Assembly (NCBI RefSeq): GCF_038592905.1
Contig: NZ_CP151943.1
Coordinates: 4,600,501 to 4,664,500 of the forward strand
Length of the DNA: 64,000 bases
DNA from: Neobacillus sp. FSL H8-0543
GTDB lineage: Bacteria > Bacillota > Bacilli > Bacillales > Cytobacillaceae
Reading direction: 5' to 3'
This document shows positions 16,388 to 25,577 of the stretch, piece after piece (within the stretch, counting starts at the first letter, position 1; each line of letters opens with the position of its first letter). Under the pieces are notes generated by a model, which was not told the origin of the DNA, did not search any database, and was given only the letters and a program-made list of their open reading frames with translations. The position numbers and the translations under genes are program-made.

Positions 16388-17566
16388 TTGATAAGTAAAA
16401 TTGCATTTGATGGTTTTGTATTATCTGATGAATTAAAAATGTTACAGAAAATGGTTCGAAATTTCATCCGTGATGAGGTAATTCCTTTGGAAGAGGATTT
16501 GGATTTCGATGCTACACATTTACCTAAAGACAAACTGGAACTATTACAAGAAAAGGCTAAAAGAGCAGGCTTGTATCAGTTTAACGCTCCTAAAAAATTT
16601 GGGGGACAGGAGCTAAGCATCTTTGCTCGAACAATTATTGCTGAAGAGGCTTCTCAGCATAAATTAGGTGCTTATAATCCCGGACTTGGAGCATTTGGAC
16701 AATCTCCTCCAGATATTTTATATGATGGGACTAAAGAGCAAGTAGAAAAATATGTTTACCCTACTATTGAGGGAAAACTTTCTGGTTTTATAGCTATTAC
16801 TGAGCCGAGTGGTGGTTCTGATCCAGCCCGTTCCATTCGTACTCGTGCAGAGAAAAGAGGAGATAAGTGGGTCCTAAACGGCCAAAAGGTATTTATTTCC
16901 GGTGCTGATACAGCGGATTATGGTATTGTCTTCGCTAGAACGGGAGAAGGACGAAAGGGTATTACTGCTTTTATCGTGGAGAAAGGGATGGAAGGTTTTT
17001 CGCATGCACTTATTCCAGTAATCAGGCCATGGTATCCTTGTGAACTATTTCTTGATAATGTGGAGGTTCCTGAAGAAAATGTACTAGGTGAAGTTGGTCA
17101 TGGTTTCGACTTTGTTCAGAAATGGTTGATTGGAAATCGTATTCCGTATGCTGCCGGTTGTATCGGGTTAGCGGTAGCAGCGTTAAAGAAAGCCATAGAA
17201 TACGCTAATATCCGTGAGACATTTGGAAGTAAACTCGCTGATAAACAAGCAATTCAATGGATGATTGCTGATTCTGAAATTGAGTTACGTGCAGCTCGAT
17301 GGTTGACCTATGAAGCAGCCTGGAAAGCAGACCTAGGTGAAAACGCTAGGTATGAGGCTTCTGCAGCAAAACTTTATGCAACTGAGGCAGCTGGCAGGAT
17401 AATTGATCGTGTTATTCAAATTTTTGGTGGAATGGGATTAGCTAAGGAGATGCCTTTTGAGAGATGGTATAGAGAACTAAGAATTAAACGAGTAGGAGAG
17501 GGACCATCTGAGGTCCATAGAATGGTTATTTCAAGAGATCTCTTAAGTGGAAAACGTAAAATATAA
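16388..17566 (+). CDS. Acyl-CoA dehydrogenase, classical catalytic type
   Basis: This 392-residue FAD enzyme opens the second catabolic operon. It has FIAITEPSGGSD near residue 134, KVFISG near 167 and QIFGGMGLAKEMPFERWYRE near 344. Unlike the two dehydrogenases of the first operon, it keeps a glutamate at the classical C-terminal base position (Glu371 in VGEGPSEVHR) and has Asn rather than Glu in helix G (GNRIP). The start is TTG 16388 behind GGAGGT; an upstream in-frame ATG at 16319 lies inside the promoter and is rejected. Codon use seems more AT-rich than in the first operon. Confidence 0.9.
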   Translation: MISKIAFDGFVLSDELKMLQKMVRNFIRDEVIPLEEDLDFDATHLPKDKLELLQEKAKRAGLYQFNAPKKFGGQELSIFARTIIAEEASQHKLGAYNPGLGAFGQSPPDILYDGTKEQVEKYVYPTIEGKLSGFIAITEPSGGSDPARSIRTRAEKRGDKWVLNGQKVFISGADTADYGIVFARTGEGRKGITAFIVEKGMEGFSHALIPVIRPWYPCELFLDNVEVPEENVLGEVGHGFDFVQKWLIGNRIPYAAGCIGLAVAALKKAIEYANIRETFGSKLADKQAIQWMIADSEIELRAARWLTYEAAWKADLGENARYEASAAKLYATEAAGRIIDRVIQIFGGMGLAKEMPFERWYRELRIKRVGEGPSEVHRMVISRDLLSGKRKI

Positions 17567-17604
17567 AACTAGTAATTAAATCTCTAATAATGGAGGACCT
17601 GTTT

Positions 17605-18951
17605 ATGAAAAAGATACGGATTGGTGCTGCAACTGGTTTTTATGGTGACTCAATAATACCTGCGATTCCAAGTATTACAGATGGAAATATTGATTATTTA
17701 TGTTTTGATGCCTTAGCTGAATTAACGATGGCAATCTTACAAAAAGATAGGCAAAAAAATCCAGAGTGGGGATATACGAAAGATATTGGTCCCTTTATGG
17801 AAACACTTCTTCCTTTATGCGTTGAGAAAAAGGTTAAAATCTTAACAAATGCAGGTGGAATAAATCCATTAGGAGCAAAAAAAGTTGTAGATGAAATTAT
17901 TAAAAGGTTAAATTTAGATTTAAAGGTCGCCGTTGTATATGGTGATGATATGATGAGTAATTTAGAAGAGTTAAAACAGAATAACCTGTTAGTAAATATG
18001 CAATCCAAAGAATCATTTAAACATAACGATTATGAACTATTATTTGCAAACGCTTACTTAGGCGCTAAACCACTAGTTGAGGCACTACAACAAGGTGCAG
18101 ATATTGTGATTTCAGGAAGAACCATTGATGCAGCTCAGTTTGCGGCCCCTATGATATATGAGTTTGGCTGGGAATGGGATGATTGGGATCGATTGGCAAA
18201 GGGGATGACGATTGGTCATTTAATGGAATGTTCCGGGCAGGCGGTTGGAGGTAACTTTAGCGGTGATTGGCGATCTATTGATTTGATTAATATAGGGTTT
18301 CCTATCGCTGAAGTAGATGAATTGGGGGAAGCAATAATTACAAAAGCTCCTGGTACTGGTGGCCTTGTTTCAAGAGATACACTTAAGGAACAACTACTTT
18401 ATGAAGTACATGATCCATATAATTATATATTACCAGATGTTGTTGTTAATATAGCTGATACCTGTCTAGAAGACATTGGTGAGAATCAAGTACGTGTATA
18501 TGGTTCAACTGGAAAACCGGCAACAGATACTTACAAGGCATTAATCGGTTATGCCGATGGCTATATGGCAGAAGCCATTTTCGGATATAGTTGGCCAGAT
18601 GCACTTGAAAAGGCTAAAAGTGCCTCTGAAATCCTTATTGCCCATATGGAGAGGGACAAACTACTGTATGAAGACATTGATATTTCTTATATAGGATATA
18701 ACTCAATGCATAGATCTGTAATTAACGAACCAGATCCAGACCTGAATGAAGTATTCTTGAGGTTAGCAATAAAAGTAAGAAAAAGAAGTGATGGTACCCG
18801 ACTTTCACGTATTGTCTCTCCTTTAGGTTTAAGTGGACCACCATTTCTTGCGGGGATGCTTGGTAGGGGCAGAGCAACCCAATTGTTAGGTATTTGTCCT
18901 ATATTAATACCTAAGGAATTAGTAGAAAAACAAGTGAAGGTGGAGATGTAA
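17605..18951 (+). CDS. AtuA family protein (acyclic terpene utilisation N-terminal domain, DUF1446)
   Basis: The 448-residue product starts KKIRIGAATGFYGDS and contains ANAYLGAKPLVEALQQGADIV near residue 145, typical of the AtuA/DUF1446 family. Members occur in citronellol and leucine-type degradation clusters and beside CoA-transferases, but their reaction is not established. Here the N-terminal domain is a separate protein, and its C-terminal partner is the next gene, two bases downstream. I start at ATG 17605, eight bases after GGAGG, rather than at ATG 17590. The truncated relative at 6960 shows that the first operon once had a similar gene. Confidence 0.88.
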   Translation: MKKIRIGAATGFYGDSIIPAIPSITDGNIDYLCFDALAELTMAILQKDRQKNPEWGYTKDIGPFMETLLPLCVEKKVKILTNAGGINPLGAKKVVDEIIKRLNLDLKVAVVYGDDMMSNLEELKQNNLLVNMQSKESFKHNDYELLFANAYLGAKPLVEALQQGADIVISGRTIDAAQFAAPMIYEFGWEWDDWDRLAKGMTIGHLMECSGQAVGGNFSGDWRSIDLINIGFPIAEVDELGEAIITKAPGTGGLVSRDTLKEQLLYEVHDPYNYILPDVVVNIADTCLEDIGENQVRVYGSTGKPATDTYKALIGYADGYMAEAIFGYSWPDALEKAKSASEILIAHMERDKLLYEDIDISYIGYNSMHRSVINEPDPDLNEVFLRLAIKVRKRSDGTRLSRIVSPLGLSGPPFLAGMLGRGRATQLLGICPILIPKELVEKQVKVEM

Positions 18952-18953
18952 GC

Positions 18954-19331
18954 ATGAAAGTATTGTTAAAGGAATTGGTCCAAGTTCGATGCGGTGATAA
19001 AGGAAATGATTCGGATGTAAATATTTTTGCTAGTAACGAAAGGATTTATGCTTATTTAAAAGAAGAACTTACTGAAGAAAAAGTGAAAGCTTTTTATGGG
19101 GATCTTGTTAAAGGAGATGTTATTCGATATGAAGTACCTAACGTGCTGGCATTTAAATTTCATTTGAAAGAAGCGTTAGGTGGAGGTGGTTCATCCTCTC
19201 TTAGAATAGATGGATTAGGAAAAACAATGGGAGCGGTTATTTTACGAATGGAAGTTGATATAGACGAAGGATTACTAAAAAATGATAAAAAAGACTCCTT
19301 ATATATTGGTCAGTCAAATTCCATATCTTGA
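18954..19331 (+). CDS. AtuA-like C-terminal (ferredoxin-fold) domain protein
   Basis: This 125-residue protein carries the RCGDKGNDSDVNIF block at residues 12-25 and the glycine-rich ALGGGGSSSLRIDGLG near residue 73, which are typical of the C-terminal part of AtuA. In many bacteria the two parts are one polypeptide; here they are split into adjacent genes with a two-base gap, so they almost certainly form a complex. The ATG follows AAGGTGGAG. The catalytic role is unknown. Confidence 0.85.
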   Translation: MKVLLKELVQVRCGDKGNDSDVNIFASNERIYAYLKEELTEEKVKAFYGDLVKGDVIRYEVPNVLAFKFHLKEALGGGGSSSLRIDGLGKTMGAVILRMEVDIDEGLLKNDKKDSLYIGQSNSIS

Positions 19332-19345
19332 GGGGTGAATAGGCT

Positions 19346-20539
19346 ATGAAAAAAGCTCTGGAAGACATTATAGTGCTTGACTTAGGACAGATTTATAATG
19401 GACCATATTGTACGCTAATGCTCGCTTATCAAGGAGCAACAGTCATCAAAATTGAACCCCTACAAGGAGAAGTACTCCACCAACGTGTTCATGATGGAGA
19501 GATATCACATTCATTTTTAATGATGAATTCCAATAAATATGGAGTTGCTCTAGATTTAAAAACAGAGGATGGAAAAAAGCTGTTACTTGAACTTGTCAAA
19601 AAAGCAGACGTTTTAGTGGAGAATTTTAGCCTTCACACCATGGAGAAATTAGGGTTAGATTATCCTACCTTAGAAAAAATAAATCCACGTTTAATCTATG
19701 CTTCAGGTAAAGGGTATGGCTTAGATGGACCATATGCAAATTTGCCAGCAATGGATGTGACCATACAAGCAATTGGCGGTGTGGTGACTAGTACTGGTTT
19801 TCCAGATGGTCCGCCAGTAAAATCGGGAGTAGCTGTGGCGGATTTTATGGGTGGTATTCATTTGTTTGGTGGAATAACAACTGCTTTGTATCAGCGAGAG
19901 AGAACTGGAAAAGGACAGTTAGTTGAAGTTTCAATGCATGATACAATTTATCCTACTCTTGCATCTCCATTAGGAGCACATTATAGCAAACGAAATGATA
20001 TTCCAGAAAGAACCGGTAATCGTCATAGCGGTTTAGCAGTTGCGCCATATAACATATACCCTGCTGAAGATGGTTACCTTGCAATTTTCTGTATAACTCA
20101 AAAACAATGGGAGAATCTAGCTCATTTTATGAACCGAGAGGATCTGCTAACAGACCCACGGTTTAAAAGTAATGTAGACAGAGCAAATCAAATTGATACG
20201 GTCGACAGTATTGTAGCTGAATACACAAAACAACAGAAAAAGATGGACCTCATTCAAGGGCTTAAAGCAGCGAATGTCCCATGCTCACCTGTCTTATCAA
20301 TCGCTGAGGTAGCTGAAGACGAGCATTTGATTGCTCGAAAAATGATTAGGAAAGTAAATCACCCGATAGCTGGAGAGGTACCAGTTCCAGGTTCTCCTAT
20401 TCGATTACACGATTCGCCTCTTGATGAAGTACGACCAGCCCCTTTAATAGGTGAGCACACAGATTGGATTTTAAAAGAGTTTCTTAATATTTCAGATGAT
20501 GAGCTTAGTATTTTGCATGAGAAAAAAGTGATTAAATAG
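19346..20539 (+). CDS. Family III CoA-transferase (CaiB/BaiF/Frc)
   Basis: The 397-residue enzyme should move CoA from one acyl-CoA to another carboxylic acid through an aspartyl-CoA anhydride. Family signs are the N-terminal VLDLGQIYNGPYCTLMLA, KIEPLQGE near residue 37, the stretch NSNKYGVALDLKTEDGK near residue 60 and ASGKGYGLDGPYA near residue 118. ADFMGG near residue 172 probably holds the catalytic aspartate. It gives this operon its own CoA-activation step without ATP, which suggests that a dicarboxylic or hydroxy acid is handled as its CoA ester. Confidence 0.9.
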   Translation: MKKALEDIIVLDLGQIYNGPYCTLMLAYQGATVIKIEPLQGEVLHQRVHDGEISHSFLMMNSNKYGVALDLKTEDGKKLLLELVKKADVLVENFSLHTMEKLGLDYPTLEKINPRLIYASGKGYGLDGPYANLPAMDVTIQAIGGVVTSTGFPDGPPVKSGVAVADFMGGIHLFGGITTALYQRERTGKGQLVEVSMHDTIYPTLASPLGAHYSKRNDIPERTGNRHSGLAVAPYNIYPAEDGYLAIFCITQKQWENLAHFMNREDLLTDPRFKSNVDRANQIDTVDSIVAEYTKQQKKMDLIQGLKAANVPCSPVLSIAEVAEDEHLIARKMIRKVNHPIAGEVPVPGSPIRLHDSPLDEVRPAPLIGEHTDWILKEFLNISDDELSILHEKKVIK

Positions 20540-20596
20540 AAACTCTATGGGTTCCTATTAAGTGTAAAAATTATTATGAAAAAGGAGAAGGTGTAA

Positions 20597-21100
20597 ATGA
20601 CATTAATTGAAAAAGTTGCAGAACACTTCAAAGCAAGCATTGGTCAAAAAAATGAAGAACACCTAGGAATAATGTCTGGATTAATGATTCAGCGATATGC
20701 TCTAGCAATTGGTGATGATAATCCTTTATATCATGATCAAGAATACGCCCGACAACGGGGATATGCAGATATTATTGCCCCTCCAAATATGGTGGCATCA
20801 ATTATGGATTGGACGGTAGGATTAAAGGAAGAGGATTTGCATGAAGATGGAACCCCGAAAACTGGCGGGATTTTACCTCCAAGTCTACAAGGGGTCCGGG
20901 TGATGGGTGGAGGTGAAATGAAAAAATTTTATAACCCCATCGTTGCGGGAACAGATTTGTATCTGACGACGGAAGTAATCGATACACATGTGAAGGAAGG
21001 AAAAAAAGGTCTTATTGCCTTTCTTGTACTTAAAAATACTTACAAGGATGAGAAGGAAAAGATCTATTGTATCAGTGAACGGACAGTTATTGCTAGATAG
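20597..21100 (+). CDS. MaoC-type hydratase, N-terminal (FAS1-like) half protein
   Basis: The 167-residue protein is a hot-dog domain of the kind found as the N-terminal half of double hot-dog hydratases: RYALAIGDDNPLYHD near residue 36 and APPNMVASIMDW near residue 62. Such halves usually bind the acyl chain and pair with a catalytic MaoC half, which is encoded next. The ATG follows AAAGGAGAAGG. Together the two should make a heteromeric enoyl-CoA hydratase, similar in principle to actinobacterial two-subunit hydratases. Confidence 0.83.
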   Translation: MTLIEKVAEHFKASIGQKNEEHLGIMSGLMIQRYALAIGDDNPLYHDQEYARQRGYADIIAPPNMVASIMDWTVGLKEEDLHEDGTPKTGGILPPSLQGVRVMGGGEMKKFYNPIVAGTDLYLTTEVIDTHVKEGKKGLIAFLVLKNTYKDEKEKIYCISERTVIAR

Positions 21101-21155
21101 ATAGTTAGCTGTAATGAGATATGACAAAAATGAGAATCGAGAGGGGAGTTTATTA

Positions 21156-21596
21156 ATGCCGAATACTAAATTGGACCAGGTGGTTTTTAGAGAGATTCAT
21201 GTTGGCGATGAATTACCAGTACTGAAAAAAAATACCACCACATTGCAATTGTTTCGTTACAGTGCAATAACCTGGAACACACACCGAATCCATTATGATA
21301 AAGATTATGCTGTTAAGGAAGGGTATCCTAACGTACTGGTACACTCGCATCTTCATGGCGCTTTTTTAACCCAATTGTGTACGGATTGGATGGGAGAAAA
21401 AGGTGAATTAAAGTCGTTAGAGGTTAATATTAAACGCTTTGCTGTACCAGGAGAAACACTAACATGTAAAGGGATAATTGTTGAAAAAAAGATGGAAAAT
21501 GGCGAGGGTCTTGTGACTGTTGACTTAAAGGAAATAAATGAGAAAGGCGAGGTTTGTGCCCCTGGAAGGGCAGTTATTAAGCTGCCGCTTGAATAG
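21156..21596 (+). CDS. MaoC-type hydratase, catalytic half protein
   Basis: This hot-dog protein of 146 residues contains RYSAITWNTHRIHYD near residue 31, matching the hydratase motif with histidine and aspartate in the active-site helix, and VHSHLHGAFLTQL near residue 60. The start ATG 21156 has GAGGGGAG seven bases upstream; an earlier in-frame ATG at 21114 has no ribosome site. It is the natural partner of the preceding half protein. Confidence 0.83.
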   Translation: MPNTKLDQVVFREIHVGDELPVLKKNTTTLQLFRYSAITWNTHRIHYDKDYAVKEGYPNVLVHSHLHGAFLTQLCTDWMGEKGELKSLEVNIKRFAVPGETLTCKGIIVEKKMENGEGLVTVDLKEINEKGEVCAPGRAVIKLPLE

Positions 21597-21712
21597 TATT
21601 CATTTTATTAATAGTAGAATGTAAGGTGGATGGATTGCTAGTATTAATTCTTTGGTTGTTAGTAGGTCTAAAATATGAAAGCGCTTTTATGTTAAAAAGG
21701 GGGTAATACTAA

Positions 21713-23335
21713 ATGTCATATAAGAAGTGGATCATGTCTAGCTTTATGTTAATCCTTACCTTATTCATGCTTACTGCTTGCCAAACAAAGAATACTGAAA
21801 AGACTTCAAATAATGAGAATACCAATAAACCTAGTAATACAGGAGATCCTAAGGAAGGGGGTACCTTGAGTTTTTATGATTACGATGACCCGAAAACTCT
21901 TGACCCACATAAGACATCCGCTTCTGCTACAAATAGTCGCATCGGGTTAGTATACAATAAATTAGTCACCTTTTCTACTGGTCCAGACAAGTTTTCAAGT
22001 GGAGAAGTTATCCCCGATTTAGCAAAAGGTTGGGAGATTTCCGAAGATGGAAAGACATATACATTTCATTTAAGAGATGACGTTAAATGGCAGAACATCG
22101 CTCCGGTTAATGGGAGACAATTCACCTCAGATGATGTAATTGCTACGATGGATAGAATTAAAAAGCTTCCGGGACCTCAGGCTAGTTCATTAGTAAAAGT
22201 GGAGAGCATAGAAGCACCTGATGACTACACGGTTGTATTCAAACTTTCTGAGCCATTCGCCCCACTATTAAATCACCTGGCAAGTTATTTGATGTGGATT
22301 TTACCAAGGGAAGCTACAGATGGGAAGGTCGATTTGGACAACGCAGCAATCGGTACAGGTCCATTTATTTTAGAATCATGGGAACGTGGTGTGAGTACAG
22401 TTTTTAAGAAAAATTCTGATTTCTTTGAAAAAGGGAAGCCTTATCTTGATGGTGTGACAATCTATCCTAATGGAGATGCAGCGAAAGAAATCAATGCCTT
22501 TAGAACAGGACAAACAGATGTAGTATATACGGATTCAAAAATAGATTTTGAAACGCTCAAGAAGTCTGCCTCAGATACTCAATTACAAACCGAAATCCTC
22601 ACCGGAACCAGATTGTTTATTAATCAAACTAGAAAACCATTAGATAATATTCTTGTCCGCAAAGCGATGAGTATGGCGATTGATCGTGAAGGCGCATGGG
22701 AGTCTATTTATGGTAGTGGAGAATACATGGGGTACCTCTTACCAACTCTAGAGGAATGGGCAATACCATTGGAGGAACGGGAAAAATATCTAGTTTATGA
22801 CCCGGAAGAGGCCAAGGAGCTGTTGGCGGAAGCGGGTTATCCAGATGGATTTGAAGTTTCAATGATTGTAACAGACGGTTATGGTCCACAGTTAGTTACT
22901 GTAGCTGAGTGGGTTGCTGAAGATTTAAAAGCAATTGGGATTAAAGTAAATATTGAAGTATTAGAATATGCGACCTTCTTTTCTGAGAGATGGCCAAAGA
23001 AAGAGTATGATATTGGGATGGGTCTGATTACTCCAGTGACTGACCCTAGCGAAAGTCTAGTACCATTTTTTAAAAGTGATGGATTTAGAAATTGGCAAGG
23101 TGTGAGTGATCCTAAGCTTGATGAAATGCTTGAACAACAAAATTTAATTCTCGACAAAAATGAGCGAATTAAATATATGAATGATATTGAAAGATATATT
23201 TTTGAAAATGTGACTAACCATGTTAATTTATTTGCCTATCACGTCCACTATTTTAAACAACCATATGTAAGAGGCTTTGACCCGCATTCTAATTATGGAA
23301 ATATTCATATGAAAAATGTGTGGCTAGACAAATAA
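21713..23335 (+). CDS. ABC transporter substrate-binding lipoprotein (oligopeptide/nickel family 5)
   Basis: The 540-residue precursor has a lipoprotein signal: positive start, hydrophobic segment and lipobox LTAC with Cys23. A T/N/K-rich linker follows, then the family 5 binding fold with GGTLSFYDYDDPKTLDPHKT near residue 50 and LAKGWEISEDGKTYTFHLR near residue 105. It is anchored outside the membrane and delivers substrate to the permeases encoded at 25578 and 26575. Family 5 proteins bind peptides, but also opines, sugars or other organic compounds. The catabolic neighbours suggest that the ligand is the operon's growth substrate. Confidence 0.92.
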   Translation: MSYKKWIMSSFMLILTLFMLTACQTKNTEKTSNNENTNKPSNTGDPKEGGTLSFYDYDDPKTLDPHKTSASATNSRIGLVYNKLVTFSTGPDKFSSGEVIPDLAKGWEISEDGKTYTFHLRDDVKWQNIAPVNGRQFTSDDVIATMDRIKKLPGPQASSLVKVESIEAPDDYTVVFKLSEPFAPLLNHLASYLMWILPREATDGKVDLDNAAIGTGPFILESWERGVSTVFKKNSDFFEKGKPYLDGVTIYPNGDAAKEINAFRTGQTDVVYTDSKIDFETLKKSASDTQLQTEILTGTRLFINQTRKPLDNILVRKAMSMAIDREGAWESIYGSGEYMGYLLPTLEEWAIPLEEREKYLVYDPEEAKELLAEAGYPDGFEVSMIVTDGYGPQLVTVAEWVAEDLKAIGIKVNIEVLEYATFFSERWPKKEYDIGMGLITPVTDPSESLVPFFKSDGFRNWQGVSDPKLDEMLEQQNLILDKNERIKYMNDIERYIFENVTNHVNLFAYHVHYFKQPYVRGFDPHSNYGNIHMKNVWLDK

Positions 23336-23393
23336 AAAGTTGGATAAATATTGAGTGTTTTTTAGGATTTAGTGCGTGAAAGGACATAAAAGT

Positions 23394-23453
23394 GACCCTT
23401 TATATTAGGAGTAAAATTAAAATAAAATGCTTGTACTCCAGTTATAAAGGGTC
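23394..23453 (+). terminator. Hairpin between binding-protein and ATPase genes
   Basis: A 19-base imperfect inverted repeat (23394-23412 with 23435-23453, three mismatches in the middle) encloses a 22-base AT-rich loop. There is no clean T-run. It may stop part of the transcription or protect the upstream mRNA end, giving more binding protein than membrane components. Confidence 0.55.
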
Positions 23454-23536
23454 TATTTCTTGTTCTAGATACAAATGAGATGATCCGAGAAAACTATATT
23501 TTGAATTTATAGTTGTATTAGGAAGGAGGAATTTAA

Positions 23537-25564
23537 ATGGGTAAAGAGCAATCGGTTTTACTTCAAGTCGATGAAATGAAAACTGTCTTCCAAACTCGTT
23601 CAGGATACCTAGAAGCAGTGAATGGAATTTCATTCCATATTAATAAGGGTGAAACAGTTGCTATTGTAGGAGAATCTGGCTCAGGTAAAAGTGTGACAGC
23701 TATGTCTATATTACGTTTATTGGAGAAATCCGGGAAAATATCGTCAGGAAGAGTATTACTCAATGATATAAACTTGAACGATTTGACAGATGAAGAGATT
23801 CGCAAGGTAAGAGGAAAAGAGATTGCCATGATATTCCAAGACCCTATGTCTTGTTTAGACCCAGTATACACAATTGGTGATCAAATTATCGAAGCAATAA
23901 AGATCCATGAAGATTTACCAAAAAAGGAGTACCATTCCCGTGCTGTAGAACTACTTCAACTTGTTGGGCTACCCGATGCGAAAGAAAGAATGTCCATTTA
24001 TCCTCATCAACTATCTGGTGGACAAAGGCAAAGAGTAATGATCGCGATTGCACTTGCATGCCGTCCGAATCTCCTTATTGCAGATGAACCTACGACAGCC
24101 CTAGATGTAACGGTACAAGCACAAATCATGGAACTTTTAAAAAATCTGCAAACGGAATTTGGTACTGCAATTATCCTTGTGACACATGATCTTGGCATTG
24201 TGGCTGAAATGGCTGACCGTGTTGTCGTTGTATATGCTGGACAAGTTGTCGAACAATCAAATGTCATAGAATTGTTTAAAAAACCAGAACATCCCTATAC
24301 GGAAGCGCTGTTAAGAAGCATTCCAAAAATAGAAACAAATAAAAATGAAAGGCTTTTGGCTATCAAGGGCTCTGTACCAAGCTTGAAAGACATGCCAACA
24401 GGCTGTAGGTTCCACCCTAGATGTCAGTATGCAAGTGATATTTGTCGACAAGAAGAACCTCCGTTGATTAATCTTGGAGACAGCCATTTTAGCAAATGCT
24501 GGATGAAAGACGAAAATCAAATGTTTGCCTTGCGAAATTCGTACCAACCTGACGACGATGTTGTAGAAATGATAGAAACCCCCCTTATAGAAAAAAATAG
24601 AAACAAAGTAGTTCTTGAAGTAAAGGGGTTGAAAAAGTATTTTCCCATTACGAAAGGGATCTTTTCTAGAACAGTGGGGTTTGTCAGAGCGGTTGATGGA
24701 GTTTCATTTGATATATATGAAGGAGAAACACTTGGTCTAGTTGGTGAATCAGGTTGCGGTAAATCAACAGCAGGTCGATTAATTACGGGCTTGTTAAAGT
24801 CAACTGAAGGGTCTGTTGATTTTGCTGGACAAAATATCAGCCGAATCGACCGTCAGAGTTTAAAAAAAGTAAGGCAAAGGATTCAATTTGTATTCCAAGA
24901 CCCATTTAGTTCTCTCAATCCAAGAATGACCATCGAGGATATTATTGGAGAGCCGCTGGAGGTACATGGCCTCGCCAAGGGGAAGAGAAAATACGATAGA
25001 ATTATAGAACTATTAGAAACCGTCGGACTTAAAAGGGATGATATTCAAAAATTCCCTCATCAATTTTCAGGGGGACAGCGACAACGGATTGGAATCGCTA
25101 GAGCACTCGCAACAGAACCAGATTTATTAATATGTGATGAAGCAGTGTCTGCCCTTGATGTATCCATCCAAGCACAAATACTTAATCTCCTAAAAAATTT
25201 ACAACAAAAAATGGGTTTATCCTATTTATTTATCTCACATGATTTAAATGTTGTGAAATATATTTCAGATAGGGTTTCGGTAATGTATTTAGGTGAAATT
25301 GTAGAAATAGCAGACTCAGAGGTTTTATTTCAAAATCCACTTCATCCTTATTCACAAGCCCTTATATCAGCGGTTCCTGTCCCTGATCCAGAACGGAAAT
25401 CTGAGAGAATTATTTTGAAGGGGGAAGTGCCAAGCCCATCAAACCCTCCATCAGGATGCAAGTTTCATACACGATGTCCTGTTGCATTTGACATTTGTAG
25501 ACATCAGCAACCGGTTTTGAAGGAAGTCTCCCCAGGTCATAAAGTTTCTTGCCATATTTATTAG
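23537..25564 (+). CDS. Fused ABC transporter ATPase (DppD-DppF type)
   Basis: This 675-residue protein contains two complete nucleotide-binding domains in one chain. The first has Walker A GESGSGKS near residue 49 and signature SGGQRQR near 162; the second has GESGCGKS near residue 404 and SGGQRQR near 517. Each domain ends with the cysteine-containing oligopeptide-family tail (CRFHPRCQYASDIC and CKFHTRCPVAFDIC). In most peptide transporters these are two genes, so this is a natural fusion. It energises the importer. The ribosome site is GGAAGGAGG. Confidence 0.93.
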   Translation: MGKEQSVLLQVDEMKTVFQTRSGYLEAVNGISFHINKGETVAIVGESGSGKSVTAMSILRLLEKSGKISSGRVLLNDINLNDLTDEEIRKVRGKEIAMIFQDPMSCLDPVYTIGDQIIEAIKIHEDLPKKEYHSRAVELLQLVGLPDAKERMSIYPHQLSGGQRQRVMIAIALACRPNLLIADEPTTALDVTVQAQIMELLKNLQTEFGTAIILVTHDLGIVAEMADRVVVVYAGQVVEQSNVIELFKKPEHPYTEALLRSIPKIETNKNERLLAIKGSVPSLKDMPTGCRFHPRCQYASDICRQEEPPLINLGDSHFSKCWMKDENQMFALRNSYQPDDDVVEMIETPLIEKNRNKVVLEVKGLKKYFPITKGIFSRTVGFVRAVDGVSFDIYEGETLGLVGESGCGKSTAGRLITGLLKSTEGSVDFAGQNISRIDRQSLKKVRQRIQFVFQDPFSSLNPRMTIEDIIGEPLEVHGLAKGKRKYDRIIELLETVGLKRDDIQKFPHQFSGGQRQRIGIARALATEPDLLICDEAVSALDVSIQAQILNLLKNLQQKMGLSYLFISHDLNVVKYISDRVSVMYLGEIVEIADSEVLFQNPLHPYSQALISAVPVPDPERKSERIILKGEVPSPSNPPSGCKFHTRCPVAFDICRHQQPVLKEVSPGHKVSCHIY

Positions 25565-25577
25565 AGGGGGTCTTTTA

